From: Pelagibius sp041565695
Lineage (GTDB): Bacteria; Pseudomonadota; Alphaproteobacteria; Kiloniellales; Kiloniellaceae
Assembly: GCA_041565695.1 (NCBI GenBank)
Contig: JBFGUI010000172.1
Coordinates: 1-8,308 of the forward strand
Length of the DNA stretch: 8,308 nucleotides
Reading direction: 5' to 3'
Below are positions 4,461 to 8,308 of the stretch, one piece after another; position 1 is the first letter of the stretch, and every line of letters begins with the position of its first letter. The translations under genes and the position numbers were made by a program. A model generated the notes under the pieces. The model did not search any database, was not told the DNA's origin, and saw only the letters and a list, made by a program, of their open reading frames with translations.

Positions 4461-5867
4461 GTGGCGGCACCGAACCCGACAGCGCCGCGCTGGAGCATCG
4501 CGCGCCGCCTCATCACCCGCTTGACCGCCGCCCTGGCGGTGCTCTGGCTCATCGCTACGGGCGTGGCGATGAGCGTGGTCAATCACGAGATCAACGAGGT
4601 CTTCGACAGCGCGCTGCAGGAGACGGCACAGCGCCTGCTGCCGCTCGTCGTCGCCGACTTCGAGCGCGACCATGACCAGGGCGAAGAGGAGAAAGACGAC
4701 GACGATGAGGAAGAGGTCGAGGTTCGGGTCATCACCGAGAATCTCGAATTCGCGGAGCACGAGGAATACCTCGTCTATCAGGTGCGTGATTCCGCAGGGC
4801 ACGTGCTGCTGCGTTCCCACGATGCGCCGGCGGAGGCCTTTCCGGCGGCGCTGAGGCGCGGGCATGCCGAGATCGACGGCTGGCGCTTTTTCACCGAGCC
4901 CTATGCGCCGGCCGATCTCTTTGTACAGGTCGGCGAGCCGCTGGCGCATCGGCGCGAGGCGCTCTACGAGACGCTCGGCGGCCTCGCGGCCCCGGTCGGC
5001 TTGCTGATCCCGCTCGCGGGTCTGGTGATCTTCTGGACCGTGCGCGCCAGTCTGACCCCGGTCGCGGCGGTGCGCAGCGCCCTCGACGCGCGCGGCGGCG
5101 CTGACCTCTCGCCGATCCCCTACGCAGACATGCCCGAGGAACTGGCACCGATTATCCAGGACGTGAACCGCCTGCTCGTGCGGCTGGAAAAGGTGCTGGA
5201 GGGCGAGCGCGCCTTTGCCGCCAACTCGGCCCACGAACTGCGCACGCCCGTTGCCGCGGCCCTGGCCCAGACCCAGCGCCTTGCCGCCGAGCTGCGCGGC
5301 GCGGCCCAGGCGGCCCGGGTCGAGCAGATCGCCGCCACGCTGCGCCGTCTGGGCGAGCTGGTGGAAAAGCTGCTGCAGCTGGCGCGGGCCGAGTCCGGCA
5401 TCGCCCTCGGCGGCGCGCCGGTCGACGTCATGCCGGCCCTGCGGCTCGTCGTCGACGAGTACAGCCGGCGCGGCGATTTGGCCGGCCGTCTGCGCTTCGA
5501 CGACGGCGGGCGGCAGGGGCTGGTCGCGCGCATCGACATCGACGCCTTCGGCATCGTGCTGCGCAATCTGATCGAGAACGCCCTGAACCACGGCCCGAAG
5601 GACGGGGCGGTGGACATCGCCGTCGATGCCGCCGGGGCGGTGCATGTGGTCAACGCGGGGCCGGTGGTACCGCCGGAGCGGCTGGCGATCCTGACCCGGC
5701 GCTTCGAGCGCGGCAACGGCGGCGCGCCGGGCGTCGGCCTCGGGCTCGCTATCGTCGAGACCATCCTGGCGCAGTCCGGCGGCAGCCTCGAGCTGCGCTC
5801 ACCGGCGGACGGGCGGCGCGACGGCTTCGAGGCGGTGCTGCGACTTGACCTGGCTGAGCGGGCCTAG
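4461..5867 (+). CDS. Sensor histidine kinase with acidic periplasmic domain
   Basis: A 468-residue membrane sensor kinase and partner of the preceding response regulator. GTG 4461 is chosen: it lies 2 nt after that gene's TAG and gives a normal N-terminus (WSIARRLITRLTAAL). Order: TM1 about 20-40, periplasmic domain about 41-172, TM2 about 173-193, HAMP about 194-250, HisKA with H258 in NSAHELRTPVAA, ATPase domain with N-box NLIENALNHG (369-378), F-box-like RRFERG and G2 GVGLGLAIV (424-432). The periplasmic part carries a run of Glu/Asp at 75-87 (EEEKDDDDEEEVE), resembling the metal- and peptide-sensing patch of PhoQ. The usual DxGxG G1 box reads NAGPVV (398-403), lacking the adenine-contacting Asp. 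This variant occurs in related kinases as far as I recall, so it need not be inactive. The last 22 codons overlap the HxlR gene on the other strand. Confidence 0.93.
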   Translation: MAAPNPTAPRWSIARRLITRLTAALAVLWLIATGVAMSVVNHEINEVFDSALQETAQRLLPLVVADFERDHDQGEEEKDDDDEEEVEVRVITENLEFAEHEEYLVYQVRDSAGHVLLRSHDAPAEAFPAALRRGHAEIDGWRFFTEPYAPADLFVQVGEPLAHRREALYETLGGLAAPVGLLIPLAGLVIFWTVRASLTPVAAVRSALDARGGADLSPIPYADMPEELAPIIQDVNRLLVRLEKVLEGERAFAANSAHELRTPVAAALAQTQRLAAELRGAAQAARVEQIAATLRRLGELVEKLLQLARAESGIALGGAPVDVMPALRLVVDEYSRRGDLAGRLRFDDGGRQGLVARIDIDAFGIVLRNLIENALNHGPKDGAVDIAVDAAGAVHVVNAGPVVPPERLAILTRRFERGNGGAPGVGLGLAIVETILAQSGGSLELRSPADGRRDGFEAVLRLDLAERA

Positions 5868-6515
5868 GTTCAGCCAGCGCCTGAGGGCCTTGCGGGCCCT
5901 GGTCGAGCCGTGCGCCTCCAGCCGGCCGCTGGCGAGGGCGCGGCTCAGCGGCAGGTCGCCGCGCACGATGTAGATCATGTCCGGCAGCGTGCCGGCGAGA
6001 TAGAGGTCGACCTCGAAGCCGGGGTCTTCCAGGCAGAGCTCGCAGGCGCCGTCGCGGTTGATGAACCACCAGAGCCGCTTGCCCCTGGGCTGGTCGGTGA
6101 ACTCGACCTGCACCAGGGCCTGCGCCTTGTCGAAGGCCGTCGCGTCGACCGAGCGCTCCAGCGACCAGATCAGGAGGCCCAGGTCGACCTCTCCCTCGAC
6201 CAGCTGGCGGCGCGACCAGCGCTGACCCCAGGTGCCCAGCGCGATGACCAGGGGGATGAACTCCTGACCCGAAGGCGTCAGGTGATAGGTCCGGCCGCGT
6301 CCGTGTTCCTGCGCTCGGGTCTCGATCACGCCTTCGGCTTCGAGCTGTTTCAGGCGCTTCGACAGCAGGGTCGGCGACATCAGCGGCACGCCGCGCTGCA
6401 GCTCGGAAAAGCGCGTCGCGCCCGCCGCCAGGTCGCGCACGATGAGCGGCGTCCAGCGCTCGCAGAACAGTTCGGAGGCCTTGGCGACCGGGCAGAACTG
6501 GCCGTAGCTCTTCAT
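5799..6515 (-). CDS. HxlR-type winged-helix regulator with C-terminal extra domain
   Basis: A 238-residue transcription factor. The N-terminal winged-helix domain (about 1-100) is of the HxlR family: FCPVAKASELFCERWTPLIV, RFSELQRGVPLMSPTLLSKR as the recognition region, LEAEGVIETR and the wing GRGRTYHLTPSGQEF. Cys8 is the family-conserved Cys; Cys18 is extra. Typical HxlR proteins are 100-130 residues, so the C-terminal half (about 110-225) is a second domain; its pattern (WWFINRDGACELCLEDPGFEVDLYLAGTLPDM, then a late hydrophobic helix) resembles SCP2-like domains in this subgroup. The frame is open to ATG 6548, but ATG 6515 is preferred because AAGGAAGG lies just upstream and family members begin MKSYGQ-like. 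It is divergent from a methyltransferase, its likely target. The stop codon and last 22 residues lie inside the kinase gene. Confidence 0.9.
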   Translation of the reverse strand: MKSYGQFCPVAKASELFCERWTPLIVRDLAAGATRFSELQRGVPLMSPTLLSKRLKQLEAEGVIETRAQEHGRGRTYHLTPSGQEFIPLVIALGTWGQRWSRRQLVEGEVDLGLLIWSLERSVDATAFDKAQALVQVEFTDQPRGKRLWWFINRDGACELCLEDPGFEVDLYLAGTLPDMIYIVRGDLPLSRALASGRLEAHGSTRARKALRRWLNLGPLSQVKSQHRLEAVAPPVRR

Positions 6516-6562
6516 CGTCGCCTTCCTTTCGATCAGCCAGCCTAGCACCCTGCCCGAGGCCC

Positions 6563-6588
6563 TTGAACTACACTTTCTGGACTATATT
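6563..6588 (+). promoter_or_regulatory. Probable promoter/operator region of the methyltransferase gene
   Basis: CTATATT (6582-6588) is a good alphaproteobacterial -10 box, but the nearest -35-like hexamer TTGAAC (6563-6568) is only 13-14 nt away. Overlapping it is an imperfect direct repeat, GAACTACACT (6565) and GGACTATATT (6579), 7/10 identical with 14-bp spacing. On the opposite strand TATAGT (6586-6581) is a 5/6 match to a -10 for the HxlR gene. A repressor bound here could control both directions. Seen by eye only. Confidence 0.4.
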
Positions 6589-6647
6589 CGCGACGACCCG
6601 CGGCACCAGACTGCGCGCCTTCTACAAAACCATGTGGAGGCAGCGAG

Positions 6648-7439
6648 ATGGAAGCGATGGACAGAGGGCAGCTCACCGGCAGCGCCGCCGAGGTCTACGA
6701 GGCCTTCTTCGTGCCGGCCCTGTTCGGCGCCTGGGCGCTCCGGGTCTGCGACGCGGCCGGGATCGGCGCGGATACCCGCGTCCTGGACGTGGCCTGCGGT
6801 ACCGGCGTGGTGGCGCGGGAGGCGGCCGGGCGCGGTGCCGCGGTCACCGGCCTCGACTGCAATCCGGGCATGCTGGCGGTGGCCACGCGCCTGGCGCCCG
6901 CCGTCGACTGGCGCGAGGGCACGGCCGAGGCCCTGCCCTTCGACGACGCGACCTTCGATGCGGTGACCTGCCAGTTCGGTCTGATGTTCTTCGCGGACCG
7001 GGTGAAGGCGCTCGCCGAGATGGCGCGGGTGACCCGGCCCGGCGGGCGCCTCGTCGTCGCCACCTGGGGCGCGCTGGAAAGCACCCCGGGCTACGCGGCC
7101 ATGGTCGCGCTGCTGCAGCGCCTCTTCGGCGAAGAGATCGCGGCAGCCCTGCGCGCGCCTTTCGTGCTGGGTGTGCCCGCCGAGCTGCGGGACCTCTTCG
7201 AGGCGGCCGGCCTTGCCGACGCGAAGATAGACACGCAGACCGGCATCGCCCAGTTCCCCTCCATCGAGGCCTGGGTGCGCACCGATATCAAGGGTTGGAC
7301 CCTGGCCGAGGCCATCGACGACGCGCAGTACGCCGACCTGCAGGTGGCGGCGCAGAGGGAGCTGCAGCGTTTCGCCGCGGCGGACGGCTCGGTGCGCTTC
7401 GACGCGCCGGCGCACATCGTCACGGCAGTGAAAAGTTAG
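6648..7439 (+). CDS. Class I SAM-dependent methyltransferase (UbiE/Methyltransf_11 type)
   Basis: A 263-residue soluble methyltransferase that would transfer the S-adenosylmethionine methyl group to a small molecule. The Rossmann-fold motifs are all present: motif I VLDVACGTGVV (45-55), acidic D70 at the end of beta-2 (GLDCNPGM), motif II-like region EALPFDDATFDAV (94-106) and motif III RPGGRLVVATW (130-140). The C-terminal part (about 165-263) is a helical substrate-side domain ending in AHIVTAVKS. The substrate is unknown; the family includes quinone and small-metabolite methylases. The ATG at 6648 is fixed by GGAGG (6636-6640) with 7-nt spacing. It is divergent from the HxlR regulator, its probable controller. 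A palindromic repeat begins directly after the TAG. Confidence 0.92.
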   Translation: MEAMDRGQLTGSAAEVYEAFFVPALFGAWALRVCDAAGIGADTRVLDVACGTGVVAREAAGRGAAVTGLDCNPGMLAVATRLAPAVDWREGTAEALPFDDATFDAVTCQFGLMFFADRVKALAEMARVTRPGGRLVVATWGALESTPGYAAMVALLQRLFGEEIAAALRAPFVLGVPAELRDLFEAAGLADAKIDTQTGIAQFPSIEAWVRTDIKGWTLAEAIDDAQYADLQVAAQRELQRFAAADGSVRFDAPAHIVTAVKS

Positions 7440-7545
7440 GCCCCCTCACCCAGCTGCGCCTAGGCTCGCTTCGCTCACCAAGGCTGCGCAACCCTCTCCC
7501 CGCCGGGGAGAGGGAGGGGCCCGCGAAGCGGGAGGGTGAGGGGGC
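7440..7545. repeat. Dispersed-type nested palindromic repeat
   Basis: A 106-bp element bounded by a perfect 12-bp terminal inverted repeat, GCCCCCTCACCC (7440-7451) and GGGTGAGGGGGC (7534-7545). Inside are a 10-bp perfect hairpin CCCTCTCCCC-GCC-GGGGAGAGGG (7492-7514) and a 5-bp stem CCCGC-GAA-GCGGG (7520-7532). This is the familiar 'CCCTCACCC...CTCTCCCC' intergenic element seen in many copies in alphaproteobacterial genomes, perhaps a non-autonomous transposon relic or transcript-end structure. It starts one nucleotide after the methyltransferase stop codon. No clear target-site duplication is visible. Whether it is multicopy in this genome cannot be told here. Confidence 0.7.
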
Positions 7546-7584
7546 TGGCCTTCTTCCCACTATCCACCGGAACTGTTTTGGCTT

Positions 7585-7613
7585 TTGCGTCGAGGCCTCC
7601 CGTGCTGTCAAAT
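7585..7613 (+). promoter_or_regulatory. Weak promoter-like pair upstream of the SDR gene
   Basis: TTGCGT (7585-7590) and TCAAAT (7608-7613) are 17 nt apart and stand 30 nt before the SDR start. Matches are only 3/6 and 4/6 to the sigma-70 consensus. The rest of the 7546-7642 gap contains nothing else recognisable. Confidence 0.25.
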
Positions 7614-7642
7614 CGCTGCGTCAATAGCGCGGAGGCAGCGGG

Positions 7643-8308
7643 ATGACTTTCGAAGGCAGGACGGCGGTCGTCGCCGGCGGCGGGGGCGGCATGGGGCTCC
7701 GCGTCACGCAGGATCTGCTGGCGGCGGGCGCAAGCGTCGCGGTGATGGACATCAAGCCGGCGCCGGAGGAACTGACGGCGGCCGGGGAGAGGGCGCGCTA
7801 TCACCAGGGCGACGTTACCGACGAGGCCTTCGTCCGCGCGGTGATCGACGGCATCGCCGGGCAGACCGGTCGGCTCGACTACCTGGTCAACTGCACCGGC
7901 GTGCTGTGGTTCGACAAGGACAAGTCCTGCACCGAGATGGACATGGCGGTCTGGGACCGGGTGCTCGCCGTCAACCTCAAGTCCTTCGCGCTCACCGCGC
8001 GCTACGCGGTGCCGCAGATGAAAAAGACCGGCGGCGGCGCCATGGTGCACATCGCCTCGGTCGATGCGCTGCGCGGCGACGACAGGCCGCAGGATGCCTA
8101 CGGCGTGGCCAAGGCCGGGGTGGTACGGCTGTCGAAGTCGCTGGCGATCCAGTTCGCGCGCGACAACATCCGCTCCAATTCGATCCTGCCCGGCCCGGTC
8201 GTCTCGCCCATGCAGGCGCGCTGGGAAGGCGACCCTGAGGCGCTGACCGCGGTGGGTGCCTACGTGCCGTTGGGGCGGCCTGGCGCGGTACAGGACATCG
8301 CCAACGCC
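7643..8308 (+). CDS. Short-chain dehydrogenase/reductase (SDR), 3' end cut off
   Basis: An NAD(P)-dependent oxidoreductase of the classical SDR family; the first 222 residues are here and the usual length is about 250, so roughly 25-30 are missing beyond the right edge. The cofactor loop is AGGGGGMG (11-18), a Gly-rich version of TGxxxGxG, and D36 at the end of beta-2 (VAVMDIK) suggests NAD(H) preference. The NNAG motif is altered to NCTG (83-86). N111, S139 and the Y153-x3-K157 catalytic set (YGVAK) are all present, then PGPV (183-186). So it is catalytically complete as far as seen. The ATG at 7643 has GGAGG (7631-7635) with a 7-nt spacer. It lies about 200 bp after the methyltransferase, separated by the palindromic repeat. 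Substrate unknown. Confidence 0.93.
   Translation, partial: MTFEGRTAVVAGGGGGMGLRVTQDLLAAGASVAVMDIKPAPEELTAAGERARYHQGDVTDEAFVRAVIDGIAGQTGRLDYLVNCTGVLWFDKDKSCTEMDMAVWDRVLAVNLKSFALTARYAVPQMKKTGGGAMVHIASVDALRGDDRPQDAYGVAKAGVVRLSKSLAIQFARDNIRSNSILPGPVVSPMQARWEGDPEALTAVGAYVPLGRPGAVQDIANA

Noticed and set aside
4455..5645. A 396-codon open frame on the minus strand across the histidine kinase
   Set aside because: Antisense to a gene with intact kinase motifs, low-complexity composition, no recognisable domain.
6516..6548. Longer start for the HxlR gene at 6548
   Set aside because: The extra 11 residues are not part of the family, and the strong AAGGAAGG site supports ATG 6515.
7440..7545. A CRISPR array or insertion sequence
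   Set aside because: There is no repeat-spacer periodicity and no transposase frame. The stems fit a short palindromic repeat.

Overview
The window is GC-rich DNA with tightly packed, codon-biased genes. It looks like the chromosome of an alphaproteobacterium, probably of a Rhodospirillales/Kiloniellales-like or related lineage. This rests on protein families that are typical of that class: an Usg-family protein, a type-2 CtaA heme A synthase, an alphaproteobacterial TerB-family protein, and a GC-rich nested palindromic intergenic repeat of a kind common in these genomes. I see no phage, transposase, tRNA, rRNA or CRISPR. The assignment is by recognition only; no search was run.

Layout. 1-764 (minus): usg followed by the 5' part of ctaA, which runs off the left edge. 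956-1360 (minus): a TerB-family protein. 1562-2678 (plus): an AEC-family permease followed after 7 nt by a small GTG-started SPOR-like protein of 56 residues. 2687-2793: a cluster of strong hairpins between convergent genes. 2792-3623 (minus): a two-gene operon of an exported PepSY protein and a four-helix cytochrome b561-like protein. 3799-5867 (plus): a divergently transcribed OmpR-type response regulator and a GTG-started sensor histidine kinase. 5799-6515 (minus): an HxlR-type regulator whose 3' end overlaps the kinase gene tail to tail by 69 bp. 6648-7439 (plus): a class I SAM methyltransferase, divergent from the HxlR gene. 7440-7545: a nested palindromic repeat that starts right after the methyltransferase stop codon. 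7643-8308 (plus): a short-chain dehydrogenase/reductase cut by the right edge.

How the genes may work together. The most coherent unit is 2792-5867: a secreted PepSY protein, a membrane b-type cytochrome and a divergent two-component system. The shared control region holds a perfect 10-bp inverted repeat with a third half-site. The kinase's predicted periplasmic domain has a dense Glu/Asp patch that recalls PhoQ. A reasonable inference is that the kinase and regulator sense an envelope signal (metal, cationic peptide or redox) and control the PepSY-cytochrome pair. The HxlR gene and the methyltransferase form a classic divergent regulator-target pair. The usg-ctaA pair links an uncharacterised conserved small protein to heme A synthesis for cytochrome oxidase.

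Nothing here is clearly a new defence or mobile system. The best leads are the PepSY/cytochrome/two-component module and its operator, the acidic sensor, the kinase with an altered G1 box, the small SPOR-like gene and the convergent gene overlap.
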